From NCBI RefSeq assembly GCF_014851395.1, contig NW_024040817.1:16870610-16934609 (forward strand): a DNA stretch of 64,000 nt. Direction: 5' to 3'. Made by a program: the position numbers and the translations under genes. Shown in pieces: positions 1 through 12,075 of this stretch. The stretch comes from Micropterus salmoides (Eukaryota; Chordata; Actinopteri; Centrarchiformes; Centrarchidae). Below the pieces are notes generated by a model that worked only from the letters and a program-made list of their open reading frames with translations, was not told the origin of the DNA and searched no databases. Numbering within the stretch: position 1 is the stretch's first letter; the number at the start of each line of letters is the position of its first letter.

Positions 1-1108
1 TTCAAACAGGTTCAGATGATGTCGAGTAAGAACAAAGTGAGCATTAGTAAAGCTGGAGAAACACAGAGAAAGTCACGTTAGCTCGCCGGCTAACGCCAAG
101 CAGTTGCTAATGTTATCCGCTTTCCACATTACTTCACCAACTAACGCGACCCATGTTACTATCCTGTGTACCACTATTGATTTAGCCTGCAAGAAAGGAT
201 GTAACGGCAAAAAGCAAATGTGGAACGATTTGTTTACTAACGTTAGCCTGTAGTGATGCAGCCAGGAGCAGCCAGCTAACGCTGCAGTAGCTCGCACCTG
301 TCACGGTTTGCTTCGTAACATTCAGTTTAGGTTTATTGTGGTTTTACCAATACTCAGGCACACAGCTGTTCCACCTCTCCGTCGCAGTAACTAACGTGAC
401 CTACATAATATACTAAACCTTCGCAGCGGCAACAACCCAGAGGAAGAGCCATGCACTAACACCACAGTAAAGTTACATACTGCTGTCTTATTATAATAAA
501 GTGTGACATTATCTTGTTATAATATTCAGTCCAGCTCACTAGCCGTTTCATTATCATCCAATACATGTAGCTGTGCTGACATTGCTGAGCCTCTGGTGAA
601 AGATACACAGATAGTAAAATAGTTACTGAAAAGAAGCAGGCGAGCTAACGATGTAGCACGTCGGCTAAATGCAGTAAATGTAACGTTACATGATAACGAG
701 CATGGATTACTTCAACCTACAGTTGATAAAACTATTACTGTAACGTTGCAGTGGGAGTTTACCTGAGTTTCCAGCTCTGTCTGTTCTCCCTGTCTGTCTA
801 TAGCCGCTGTCACTCTGTCTTTTTTCGGGAGTATTGTGCCGAGTGAAAAGGCACTGAATGAAAGGTACGGCGCCGGTGTTGATTTGCCTCTGGGACGGTA
901 ACGTTGAAGTAACAGAGCCTGAACAGGTCTGAGTGAATAGCCACAGCCTGCATGCTGGTGTTCCTGCGTTTATTGTGGTATTTCAGTATGAAACTGTTTG
1001 TGTTTCCGATTATGCATGAGTTCAAGCGAGCATGCGTATGAGCAATCTTGGTTGCAATCTTATAACCGCACGCTAATGGCCGCTGAAAACTACATAATGC
1101 CCCTTTAA
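1..1108 (-). mobile_element. Dispersed repeat, copy A (partial, cut by window start)
   Basis: Most of this stretch reappears in inverted orientation at about 9650-10460. Recognisable shared blocks include the segment around 640-760 (matching 9720-9850 reversed) and the segment at 90-180 (matching 10290-10400 reversed). The right end finishes in GAAAACTACATAATGCCCCTTTAA (1085-1108); a similar terminus closes the second copy at 10903-10928, which suggests terminal inverted repeats with AAAGGGGC and a TTAA at the edge. No transposase reading frame is visible, so it is a non-autonomous DNA-transposon-like element. I cannot name the family. Confidence 0.65.
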
Positions 1109-1176
1109 GAGATCCTTATTAAGAATCTTTATGTATGTGTTGTATGTGTGTGTGTATGTGTTTATGTCTTAGGCAC

Positions 1177-1226
1177 ATCCATCCATCCATCGTCAACCTC
1201 TTATCCTGCGTACAGGTGTACAGGGG
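1177..1226 (+). repeat. (ATCC)n-tailed teleost repeat, short fragment
   Basis: ATCC repeats run into a CGTCAACC...TTATCCTGCGTACAGG core. The same core occurs at 1338-1445 (reverse), 19763-19990 and 23445-23558. It looks like the terminal piece of an abundant teleost interspersed repeat, probably LINE-tail derived. The family name is not certain. Confidence 0.6.
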
Positions 1227-1301
1227 TATTAGGCAAATATTAGTCCCGTCACTCATGTCTATTACTGTACTATTCTAAATGTAGTGGAGTAAACAGCACA
1301 A

Positions 1302-1322
1302 AATAATAATAATAATAATAAT
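1302..1322. repeat. (AAT)n microsatellite
   Basis: About seven AAT units, lying between two oppositely oriented fragments of the (ATCC)n-tailed repeat. Confidence 0.85.
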
Positions 1323-1337
1323 CAAAAGTGTAAATTA

Positions 1338-1445
1338 GCCCTGCGATGGATTGGCGACCTGTCCAGGGTGTACCCCAGCTGGGATTGGTTCCCGCGACCC
1401 TGTATGCAGGATAAGCGGTTGACGATGGATGGTTGGATGGATGGA
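1338..1445 (-). repeat. (ATCC)n-tailed teleost repeat, reverse copy
   Basis: Read on the minus strand it gives ATCC repeats, then CGTCAACCGCTTATCCTGC, a GGTCGCGGG stretch and a CACCCTGGACAGGTCGCC block, ending in CGCAGGG. It is the same family as 19763-19990 and 23445-23558, but in the opposite orientation. Confidence 0.7.
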
Positions 1446-1459
1446 AGTGTGAATTAGCA

Positions 1460-1900
1460 TAAAATATAGCCCGACAGATATGAGATTTTTAAGACCAATA
1501 CCGATTTTGATATTGGAGGTTTTTTAAATCTTATATTCCAAAATATCAGCAGATATCAGCTATAGAAACATATATAGCTGATTATGTCACACCAGGTTTC
1601 GTGGTGGATTTATGGCATTCCAAACATGTAATGTTGAGTGCCCTCTGGTGGACAAAACCACAAAATTCATCGTGATTGAAGGATCCGTCTTTAGTCTCTC
1701 CGATTCTTTTTTAATTGTTATTTATTGGCTGTTATAAATACCAATACCGATTTATGTGTATCGGCACGCCGATTAATAGGACTGGGTCTACTATAAAATT
1801 GTACTTACTTTTACTTACACCTGAGTAAATATACTTTGTTACTTTTCTCCACAGATTATTTATTATGGTCTGTGTTAATTTATTTCACCATCATGTAAGA
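1460..1900. repeat. Degraded interspersed repeats (hAT-like and related)
   Basis: Runs such as CCAATACCGATTTTGATATTGG and TATCGGCACGCCGATTAATAG resemble the interior of teleost hAT elements with CGATACC-type repeats. The following stretch (TACTTACTTTTACTTACACCTGAGTAAA) resembles the 'acttgagtaaa' repeat seen better at 55650-56170. No boundaries can be drawn. Confidence 0.4.
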
Positions 1901-2929
1901 TTGTAACATTTTGTAACCTTAGTTATTATGTCTAATAATGTATGCTGTAAGTCAAGTATGACAGGCTGGCATATTGTTCCATGTTTAGTGTTACTGTGTA
2001 TTTAAGCGGTAATGCAAGTTTTTCGGTGTTCCTTAGTTTCTATTGTTGTTTACTGCTGTAAAGCTGCAGCGCATTACAGCAGAGTGCACACAAGTGTAGC
2101 ATTTATATTTTTCAGGTGTGCCTGTTTATGATGAAGCCACTACAGAAGCCTCATACTATCAGGAAACAGCTGTCCAGCTCTAATCTTTTTATGAGCGATA
2201 TGCTGTTTTTAATGAAAGCCCTCGCAGCTCTCCACAATCAGCTAGCCATATCAGAGCTTATATTTCATCCTGCTATTGTGATGTCATCACCGGGCGCAGG
2301 CATAATACATAATTCCCCGTGTTATGACAAACTGTGGCCTAAGGCCAGAGAGGTATATGAACGCTTTTGGGCCGGTGTCAAGTCCACGCCATTTGTGGGG
2401 GAATAATCGCTCTCGGCTTGTTGGTGGATCATATGAAATAAGGGCTGGCATCGAACAACAAATAGGTCAGGGCTATTTAAATAAAAAGTGTAGAAGTCAA
2501 ATCAATGGCTTTACAGCTGTTCAGATGCCTGTATTTTACATCACTCTCTCTTTCTCACTCCTTTACATCACATTCAAATACACTTCTACTCTCTCTCTTT
2601 TACTGTCTCACACACATACACACTATGTTCTCAAATTTGCCAGTAGTACAGCAATGATGATAAGAACAGTGATTTACCTACTGTGTTCAACTGATACTGT
2701 AGGCAACGTTGGAGTACTAGCAAGACAGCAAGATTTTGAAATTATCCAACTGAAAAAATCCCAGCACCTCTCTTTAATGAGTGCATGGGCAGAGTGCGTG
2801 CAGGTAGACGGGCAGGCCAGACATTAATTTCATTCGGACCTCAACAAAGAATAAAAAATAAAAGTAAAACAGACAATTAAATGCTACAGTAGGATATAGC
2901 TAGATATTAGTATCTCTGTATTTAAAGGA
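1901..2929. other. Intergenic, no recognisable gene
   Basis: Unique AT-rich DNA. Open frames of 96 and 167 codons cross 2116-2827, but they run through CT-rich and CACACA simple sequence, carry no recognisable domain and have no splice or promoter context. I see no gene here. Confidence 0.6.
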
Positions 2930-3190
2930 TAGGGCTGGCAATATTCTTCTGTCAACAAAATCCATGTAAAGACCAAAATCGAAAATGAATTGACTACTAA
3001 CAAGTACTATCTGTGTAGCCACAGCCTTATGTAGCTTATTCCTCTGTGCTGAGAGATGTCCAAAACTATTTAAAACACATCACTGAGCCACATCATTTCA
3101 CCGGCTTACATGTTCCTTCATTAGCGTGAACCTGGATCAATGTTGTTTTTTTTCCTGTCCTGACACTGACCTGAAGCTGTAAATACTAAA
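2930..3190. repeat. Diverged teleost interspersed repeat fragment
   Basis: It starts AGGGCTGGCAATATTC and contains GTGTAGCCACAGCC...ATGTAGCTTATTCCTCTGTGCTGAGAG and CACTGAGCCACATCATTTCACCGG. I recognise these strings as part of a repeat scattered in many teleost genomes. No coding capacity. Confidence 0.5.
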
Positions 3191-6161
3191 TGCTTAATTC
3201 TAGAATAAAACGTGCATAAAAAGTTTATGCACGTCCCCCTGGTCCATTTGGTCATATCTCCAAATCACAACAATAACTGACTTGATCTACTAAAAAGCAT
3301 AAAGGCAGTCAGATGGTGTCTCCAGAGACGCAGGCTCGTTGTTGCTGTTTGCAGTGAGCTGGCCCCAACCTCTACTCTCTCTCTCAGCCCCAAAAATCTT
3401 TATCTGCTACATGATGCATGAAAGCACACTGTCTTCTCATACAACTTTACATGACCTCTGACCCCATCTGCACAGATGCAATATGACCTAGCTGCCACCA
3501 TCCATTTTGGCCTGTGGAGTAGATTCAATGAATTTTTATTATGCTCCATGTGTATGTCACTCGCTTTGGCTCTTTCTTTTGATCCTCATTGCCACCAGTG
3601 TCTTGAAAAAACATCACTTGGCACTCCAAAGTGAAGATGTTGAGCCATTGCAAGAGAGATGTTTAGTTTTATGTTATGTGTTTGAATTTGGTGTTCTGAA
3701 AATCTGAAGTAATCCGCACAGTAAGTAGCACATATTGTTTTTTGTTTGTTTGTTTGTTTTTTTTTACTTTAAATTCCAACAAGATTGTGAAAGGCAGATT
3801 TCCAACCATGCGTCCTGGCAGACTGAAGAGTGTAGGAAGGACATTTGAATTTCTGTCTTTTATAAATTTTGGCCATCTCAGTTGACAATTTGGCTTTGTC
3901 ACATGTAAAAGGCTTGGTTGTGTTCAAATTTGCTCTTTCCAACAATGTCGGCCTACCCTGCTGATAGTGTGGAGGCTCTGCAACTGTTGTTGAAAGTATT
4001 TTCTATTTTCTATAATCTGGAACTTTCAATTTCATTTTGATTATTTATTATTATTTAAATTTTACTCTGGTTTACAACTATTTGTTGTCTGCATCAGAAT
4101 GCAGCTAGCTCCAAATTGAGATTTCATGGGATTGTGCTGGCATGATGGTTTCTAGGATATGTGGGTGGACTGTCAGTCTGCACCACAGAGAGATGCCTGT
4201 GTGTTCATCTGCCTTATTCACTGTCTTTTTTTTTTGTTTCCCTTAGGAGCCTCTCAAATTGTCAGTGCCAGGCAACAACTATATGTTCCCCAGAGGGAGC
4301 CCAAATATCCTGGGAATCAGGCGTCATTTAGCCTGTAACAGCCTTTTTCTTTCCCAGACACTCGGTATTGCCTTTTATTTTCCCCTCTCTTCTTCTGTCT
4401 CTATCCTCTCTGCCTCCCAACAGCACAGACATTCAGTCTCATTCGTTTCTCTTTGATTTCCCTTAGGTGGTCCCATTCGTTCTCTCTCCAACCTCCTCAC
4501 CTCCCAGCCCACCTTATTGATCAGTTTTTAATCTTTGTGTTTCTTATTGGACAATGATACATTACCAAATACAAGGCAAGGCTACAGCGAATGATAACTT
4601 TTTTCTTTTTCATTTGTCTTTTCTGATATGAGGGGTCAAAAAAAATTAATCTTGACCTTAAACTTGATCTTGATCTTAAAATCTCAGTAATTGTCAATTA
4701 CTCCATATCTTGTGTTTCATTTCTGTCTCTGAAACTGTGCATTGTACACTCTTCTCACTCAAATCTTATCTCTGTATTTCTGTGCATTCTCCTAATTTTC
4801 AGTATACAATTAAAAAGTCTCCTTAAGAGATATAAGTTCTATGAAGTAAGAAGAGAAGTAAGTTCTATGTAAATTTAATGTTCCTGCGAACGTTTGTTAT
4901 AATACAACCAAATATATAACCAGAGGTCCTTTTTCGTTAATTATATTCCCAATATAGCCTACTTTAAATACAAAAATATACTGTAAAGGTAAGGAAGCAG
5001 TCTTTGTTTAGAAATATTAAACATCAGGAAAGCCTGTTCCCTCATTTAATTTAGTTGGGCTATGATTTGAGACAAATTTAAGTTTCGTTCATAATTCACA
5101 ATAACATATTTCAACCTCTAGGATGCAGAAAACAGCCCCTAATGCACAGACACAAAGTGAGGGAAATCATGAATATAATCTTGGTAGCACAATCAAGTGC
5201 TTCCTTTTGCAGAAGTGTGCTTTCATTTTGGAGATTGGAGAATGAGCTCCCCTTACAATTCATTGCCATTGTGTTTTGGGAATGAAACCATTTATATCCC
5301 CACCTCCTTGGCAGGCCCCAAACAGATACATTGTTTAACTGTCATAGATGACAGGGATAAAGCAGGGATAAGGACATAGTACTGTAACATGGTGCTGTGT
5401 GTGTGTGAATGCAGTGTATGCACTTACTGTGTTTATATGACTGTACTTATGAGAATGACAGCGCGGCGTACCAGAGATAAGATATATAAGGCTGTGTTTT
5501 AACAACACAATTACAACGCAGAGTGCTATATAATGCGCAAGGTCAGTGACGATTTAAACAAGCGCACTTGCTGTTTGTGCTCATATACTCAATGAGCACT
5601 GTGTGCAAAAAGGTTGAAGGAAGTGAAATATGAAAAGGGTTGTTTAAACATAGCATTGATTTCTTTGCCAATCAGATCACTCATCTCTTACCTCGTTTAA
5701 TGGAATGGAGAACAGATACCAGACCATCTTCTCCTGGAAAATGGTACTGTTGTCTAAGATGTGGGAGTGCCAGAGCGTGCATATATGGCATACAGATATG
5801 CAGCCAAAAGAAGATGATGTACAATGTTTTTAGATAAAAGTATAGAGAGGAGAGGGATTTTTATAATTTTAAAGGTCCTCAAGATGTCGGCATTACTAAA
5901 TTCCAAAAGATTAGAATCACTGAAGTGGTGGTAGAATAAAATGCTATTACCAACTAGTTTGATGTGTACAAACTTGGATTGGATCGAGCATCATTTCCTC
6001 AAGATCTCCACATAGATCGTTGTGTGCAATGGTGTTGTACTTGAACTGGTGTTCATTCATCACATGAACATCAAACATGCATATACTTATATACCTGTAC
6101 ATCTTATTTTAATTTAGATATAAATGCTGGTATAATACATTCATACATGCCCCTCCTATAA
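3191..6161. other. Intergenic, nothing recognised
   Basis: AT-rich unique DNA with homopolymer T and A runs. No open frame shows a domain, and no complete repeat element could be bounded. Confidence 0.55.

Positions 6162-6202
<41 letters not shown>
6162..6202. repeat. Compound (TG)n(AG)n microsatellite
   Basis: About 19 bases of TG repeats (6162-6180) change directly into about 20 bases of AG repeats (6181-6200). Open frames on both strands here are artefacts of the repeat. Confidence 0.95.
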
Positions 6203-7438
6203 AAGCAACAGCTGTCAGGATGTGATGACTCAATTTCTTGACAAGCCTGGCACTGAGCAGCCATTTGGAAACCGAAGGAGATACTGGCTGATGAGCAACT
6301 GCCACTGCCTATTAATTCACGCAAAGAGAGGGCGGTTCGCACAGAAGTTGTGTCTGTTTTATCATTGCACTGTTCAGTTGCTTTTGTAGGTGCACGTGAG
6401 TCAGCTCGCCAGTGTGCCTCTGACCAGCAGTGTTTCAATAACTAAAGGCTTGATTGGCATTAAATTTTCTGCGCACTCATGCTCCCAGGAAGAAGAAACT
6501 TATTGCTTTTGTTGAATCTTTAACCTTTTGCTATTATTCCGAACTTGGGCAGACCTTCTACCGTGTATTGTAGTCTACCTACTATAGTGTCAACTGTGAA
6601 AGGAACAGTGAACTAACATTATTAGACAGGTTCCAGGCAGGCCACAAAAGCATGTAAAATTATTCCCCACTAATGCTACGCATGTTGCTTTGAAACTATT
6701 TAAAGTTCACTTCACGAAGGAGGGAGAATTGACATTAGCATGTAATGGGTTCCAATAGTGACATTGCTGTCACAGCATAAAAAGAAGTATTAAAAGATCC
6801 ATACAAGCTTCTCAAACCCCTTCTTCAGTATGATCCATTTTACTGTATATCATCCATCTGTATTGTTCAGTGCTGTCCATCAGCTAACCATCCAAAACGT
6901 TACATTTACTATTGATGTTGTCAATAGTTGCATTGGTTCATTGCGCTGGATATACAATATCTATCTGTTTGACCAGTTATCAATAGGAATAAGAAAAACA
7001 CACCACCAAACAACAAATAGGAAAATAAATATGAACTACAAGGGGTGGATTGTTGAACAAAAAGAAAACACTGTCTTGTAACTTTATGTACAGTATGTGA
7101 ATATGTGGGAGACTCCAGAGAGATCAGATTCAAGGTCGTCCAGTGGACATAATAGTGTCCCCTGTAGCTTATCTTCACTCAATTCCTGTATCACAACTGA
7201 CAGAGAGAAAATAGCCACATTCTGTGTACAGTACAACACACACAGACTAATCTATTCCTTATGAGATATAGATAACCCCAGAAACCACAGGTAACACACA
7301 AACAAATCACAAGAAGTTCACTTTATCACTTTAGCAGCCAAAGGAGACCTGGCAACCTGTCTCCTTGCTATTGTTAATCGTTCCTTCTCTCTCTCTCCAG
7401 CCTCCATTTGTCTTTTCCCCTTTTCTTACTCGCTTGAT
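6203..7438. other. Intergenic, nothing recognised
   Basis: Unique sequence with no gene, RNA or bounded repeat that I can support. Confidence 0.5.
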
Positions 7439-7462
7439 CTCTCTCTCTCTCTCTCTCTCTCT
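7439..7462. repeat. (CT)n microsatellite
   Basis: About 12 CT units inside a longer pyrimidine-rich stretch (7383-7490). Confidence 0.95.
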
Positions 7463-7559
7463 CCCCTCCCACTTCCTCTCTCACTCTTTCCTTGAAGCCC
7501 GCAATTTAATAACCTCAAGTGCTGTCAGAGGAGGCATTGAAAAATGGCTTCTATAAAAC

Positions 7560-7790
7560 ATAACGGCCTTAATCAGAGTGCGCCGAGGATTCTCCCTGCT
7601 GCCGCTGATTTCAACCCCACCTTCCCCTCCTCCTTCCCCCCAATCCCCACCTCTAATGAATTAATGTTGAAATATGCAGGGGCTCAGTAGTCATTAGATG
7701 TGCGCTGTGAGACGTGATTTAAGATGGCTGCCTTTATGTGTCTGCCAGGCAAGATGGAGCGGGAAGGGCCTGGCTGGACAGTGATTGTCT
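7560..7790. promoter_or_regulatory. Candidate conserved noncoding element
   Basis: A compact non-repetitive block with homeodomain-type AT cores (CTAATGAATTAATG near 7652) mixed with GC-rich strings and no long open frame. It ends exactly where the hAT-like insertion at 7799 begins. The call rests on texture alone and needs alignment with another teleost. Confidence 0.3.
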
Positions 7791-7798
7791 TGAAGACC

Positions 7799-9574
7799 TA
7801 GGGCTGTGCGATATGGACCAAAAAGTCATATCCCGGTACAGATCTCCGGTATAATATATATATCGGTATTTTCTGCTAAGTTGGCTTTGGGGGGGGGGGG
7901 GTCAGGCATGTTTTTGCTATTTGTAGGAACTTAGGTTGTTTGTTATTTCACCGTTTAAATTATAGTTCATTCTCCACCTTATTTAAGTGTCACTCACTTA
8001 TTGAATCTGCCTCCTTCAGTTCTCTTCACACTCACAGACCTACCGTGCCTCTGCTGCAAACACGTCAGTGTGCCCCGCTTCTTTCGGTCTCTCCCTGGTA
8101 ACTTTCTCAATCAGTAGTAGGCTACGTTGTATAAAGTCGCCGAAAAAAAACAGAACTTGTCTTCTGGAGTTTTCCTCCCGCGATTCTGTTCACAGCAGCA
8201 GCTGAGCCGCGTGTTAGCCTTTCAAAACAAAACCAACGTGGTAGCTAATGAATTACACCTGTACTATTGTGTTCACTGTCACTTTACCTGGTCCGCTCTT
8301 GTAAAATATCCACCTTGGCATGACTTGTAACCTAATGACTCTGTGTTTCTCTGAAAAATGCTACAATGTGTTGGTAAATATACCTGGGTGGCCCGCTGAA
8401 GTGAAGTGTATGTGTGGGAAACTTTGACGGAACCGTTGTTTTTTCAAAGCCAGGTCTTCAGCAGTCTCTCTCTGGGTGCTTCTCAAGTCTCTTATTTGTC
8501 GTTTCCTCGCTCCTCGATCCTAGTTAAAATATGTGGTCATTGTAGGACTGAACAACAAAAGACCCACACACAACTTTATTTATTTATTAGAAAGATCTTT
8601 CTTTCTTTTATTTCTCCCATCAACTTTAATTATGGAGACAATTAAAGTCAGAGAGAGTCGGAGAGTCTGTCAGCAAGAAACACGTTTTCCGTAATTTATT
8701 GTTATTTCTATTCAGTCACGTGAGGCTGGTCATTCCTGTGTATAGTCCAAATAGACAACAATAAAACATACTAAAAGCGTAGTCTAAGGAGTCGGACAAG
8801 TCACTAAGCTGCACTAAAGTCTCTAATGAAGCAAGCAAAAGAAAATAAAGCCGCACATCCAGCCATCTCACCGTCCAACTGCATCTGATGAAAGTATGAA
8901 TGAAAGCGCTGCGCTAAAAAAAACGTTGGACTGACATGATGGAACGCAGTGATCGATCGGTGACAAGTGATGTGACTTGCAAATAAAATGTATGCAGTAG
9001 TGTTAAAGGATATCAGAACGGTAACAGAGAATCATGCTGCTTTGCACTGATAACTGTGAGACTTTATTGGTACCATCACAGTGCACGTGTGCAGACACAA
9101 ACTCCATAAAAAGTTTCCACAGCTGTTAGAGCCGACTGACAGCTGATCCAGCTGTGATCAGCTGCCGACGTCACATGAAACGGACGTCGCTTCACGTGGC
9201 ACTTCGGAGGAAAGGACATCTCATGTCTCTAAAAACATATTTCCTCGTTCCTTCTCTCCTGGCTTGCATCCCCGGTGGGCAGGACTAAGACGCTAGGAAA
9301 AGACGCAAGTGAGGGAAACGTGGATGCAATTAAAAGACTTGAGAAACACCCCTCCTGTGTTGTTAGACTTTGTGAGTAGACGGCTGCGTGCAGACACACA
9401 GGGAGGTGCGGAGCTGCGCGTTGAGGGAGAGAGAGGAGCAAACGCTGGCAGGACTTTACAAAACATATTAATTAACTCAACATCAAACTATATCGGTATA
9501 AACTGTATTGTCTAATTTTATCTCTTTTGAAATTATATCGTATGTACTTTATACCTCTATACCGCCCAGCCCTA
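7799..9574. mobile_element. hAT-like non-autonomous DNA transposon, 1.8 kb
   Basis: The left end reads TAGGGCTGTGCGATATGG. The right end, read in reverse complement from 9574, is TAGGGCTGGGCGGTATAG, identical at 15 of 18 positions. The flanks are TGAAGACC (7791-7798) and AAAAGACC (9575-9582), an 8-bp target duplication with two mismatches. TAGGG termini and 8-bp duplications are typical of hAT elements. No transposase frame is seen, so the copy is non-autonomous or decayed. A G run lies at about 7890-7901. Confidence 0.8.
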
Positions 9575-9639
9575 AAAAGACCACACGTTGCTGAGGGTGA
9601 CAGAAATACTTCTGTGGTAACCTAACATATTGTTGTTCT

Positions 9640-10928
9640 GTGGTTTTGTTCATTAGGGAGTTTTCAGCGGCCACTAGCGGTGTGGTTTTAAGATTGCAAC
9701 CAGGTGTGTGCTTCTCAGGTAAACCCCTACTGCAATGTTACAGTAATAGTTTTATCAGCTCGAGGTTGAACTAATCCATGCTCGTTACATTTACTGCATT
9801 TAGCCGACGTGCTACATCGTTAGCTCGTCTGCTGCTTTTCAGTAACTATCTTTACTATCTGTGTATCTTTCACCAAAGGCTCAGCAAGGTGAGCACAGCT
9901 AACGTACATGTATTGGATGATAATGAAATGGTTAGTGAGCTGGACTGAATATTATAACGAGACTGTGTCGCACGTTATAACAGTTAGACCTCAGGAAGTA
10001 ACTTTACTGCAGTGTTAGTGGATGGGTCTTCCTCTGTTTTGTTGTTGCCGTTTTGCTGCAGTATTGTATATTATGTGGGTCACGTTAGTTACAGTGACTG
10101 AGAGGTGGAGAAGCTGTGTACCTGAGTATTGGTAAAAACACAATAAATCTAAATTGAACGTTACGAAGCAAACAGCGGCAGGTCCGAGCTAATGTAGCAT
10201 TAGCTGTCTGCCCTGCCTGCATCAGTAAAGGCTAGTAAACAAATTGCTCCACATTTGCAAGCTAAATAAACACTTTGACATAATACCGGTGGTACACAGG
10301 ATAGTAACATGGGTTGCATTAGCTGGTGAAGTAATGTGGAAAGCGAAACAACTTTGCACCGGCAACTGCTCGGCGTTAGCCAGCGAGCTAACTTAACTCC
10401 CTCCATCACTCCAGCTTTTCTAATGTTCACTGTGTTTTTACTCAACATCATCTGAATCTGTTTGGTCTGATGGGCTTCAGCACATAAACCTTTATTGTTG
10501 TTTTTATCCATACGTGGAGCCTGTGTTTTGCTCTGAGCCGGTTGTTTTATGGTGTTAGTGGACTGCATTTCGTTTACTTAAGTGTTGTCGCTGTAGTCTG
10601 AGAGAGGCTCGAGAGTGCGCACAGAGCTGAATCAGATCTGCCTACAGCTAATCACCATCTGCCACGTCATCATACAAGCGTACAGCCAATCACGTTATGT
10701 GACGTTACCAGCAGGCGCAGGCCCTGAGTACATCTGACCACCCGAGCACATCTGGTACCTACACCGGTGTCCTCACATTAAAAGCAGAATAGTGGCTGAT
10801 GCAAGCAACAGAGCAAACAGGCGTGTGCTTCATTTCTAAGTGAGTTTTGAGCCCGTTGACAATAAGGCAATGAAAATTTGATTTATTAATAAGTAATCTC
10901 ATTGAAAAACTACATCTAGCCCCTTTAA
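9640..10928 (+). mobile_element. Dispersed repeat, copy B (inverted relative to copy A)
   Basis: The region from about 9657 matches the reverse complement of 1-1090 closely, for example GAGTTTTCAGCGGCCACTAGCGG against the complement of 1060-1090. It continues past the part of copy A visible in the window. The right terminus TGAAAAACTACATCTAGCCCCTTTAA (10903-10928) resembles the right end of copy A, so the element has terminal inverted repeats. The left terminus is degraded. No transposase frame. Family unassigned. Confidence 0.65.
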
Positions 10929-11905
10929 ATAGGGACAAGCAGGAAAGTGCTTCAAATGGCAGGAATGTTCCCTTTCGTGTGAATATGGCCATGTATCAAG
11001 TGGACACAGAGATGTGGGCTTTCCTTTATCCACTGGCTCTGTGTTAGCCATGATGTTAGCCATTGTAGGTAAATTAATAAAAAAATTACGGAGCTGGGGA
11101 AAGCGGGCAGCTTTCCGGGAAAAAAACTAAATTATAAAACAACAAAGCTAGACAGCAACCAATGCAAGAGCACTTACAGTAACGTTTCCAATATCCGAGT
11201 GTGTTATCTAGTAAGTTTGTATCAACTCGAGATTTATAGCTAGCAGCTAAACCTCTGTCTGTGAAATCTCCGGCTGATTTTGCTCCAGTCGACAACTTTG
11301 CTAAAGCAGGTAAACATCCAGAAAGTGCAGCAACACAGGACATAACAAGTCAGCTACTACATTATTACCTACTAGTCCGACAGCAAGGCCCGCTCGGCAT
11401 CTGTCATGCATCCTTTCAGTGGTTTTAACTCACGCCAACGACTTAAAGGCAGCCTGATATTTACCCTTGTCCAGACTGTTGCTCGGTCACTCTTTTTTTA
11501 TCTTCCTCGCTTCCTCCAACAACGTTTTCTTTGGTCTCTGCAGCCTCTGAATGATATGCATACTGAGAAGACCAAGTTAGCTTCTTACATTGTACATTAC
11601 ATACAACTTACATTGTACATCCTACATACAAAGAGTCAATTTTAAGCTTTGGCAATATTGTTGTTTAACATTCATGCCAATAAAGCTGAATTGAATTGAG
11701 TCATGTTGGTGTTTGAGATGGGCTGTACGTCATTCTCGCCATAGATTTGCCCAGGATTCCAATGCTACATAGTGCAATACCAGGCACTCTGGGCCCGAGT
11801 AGCGATGACAGATATGCCATTCTCTCTATTACAATTAAGTGTACCATCAAAAAGAATTTGCAGCAGTTGTTAAGATACAGTTACTACATAATGTTGCTTT
11901 AAAGT
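10929..11905. repeat. Repetitive-looking block, unclassified
   Basis: CpG-bearing sequence unlike its AT-rich surroundings, closing in TTACTACATAATGTTGCTTTAA (about 11881-11902). That is reminiscent of the termini of copies A and B, so a related non-autonomous element is likely. A left boundary is not visible and the open frames show no domain. Confidence 0.35.
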
Positions 11906-12075
11906 CTTTACAAGAATAAACTTAGATTTTCTCTGAAATTAAAGTGGTAAATTTACAAGAAAAACTCACAAAATGATGAGAAAAAAACTCCCACGTTTGC
12001 AAGAAAAAACTTCTCAAATTCTCTGAGATTAAATATATACGAGAATGAAACTCAAAAAATACAAATTTTCAATTG
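11906..12075. repeat. Degenerate 'acaagaaaaactc' tandem-like repeat
   Basis: Repeated variants of TTACAAGAAAAACTC, TTGCAAGAAAAAAC and ATACGAGAATGAAACTC alternate with CTCTGA(G/A)ATTAAA. This resembles a low-complexity 'tacgagaataaa' repeat common in teleosts. Confidence 0.5.

Noticed and set aside
2324..2827. 167-codon open frame on the + strand
   Set aside because: It passes through CTCTCT and CACACA simple sequence and shows no domain, splice sites or promoter. Length alone is not evidence in AT-rich vertebrate DNA.
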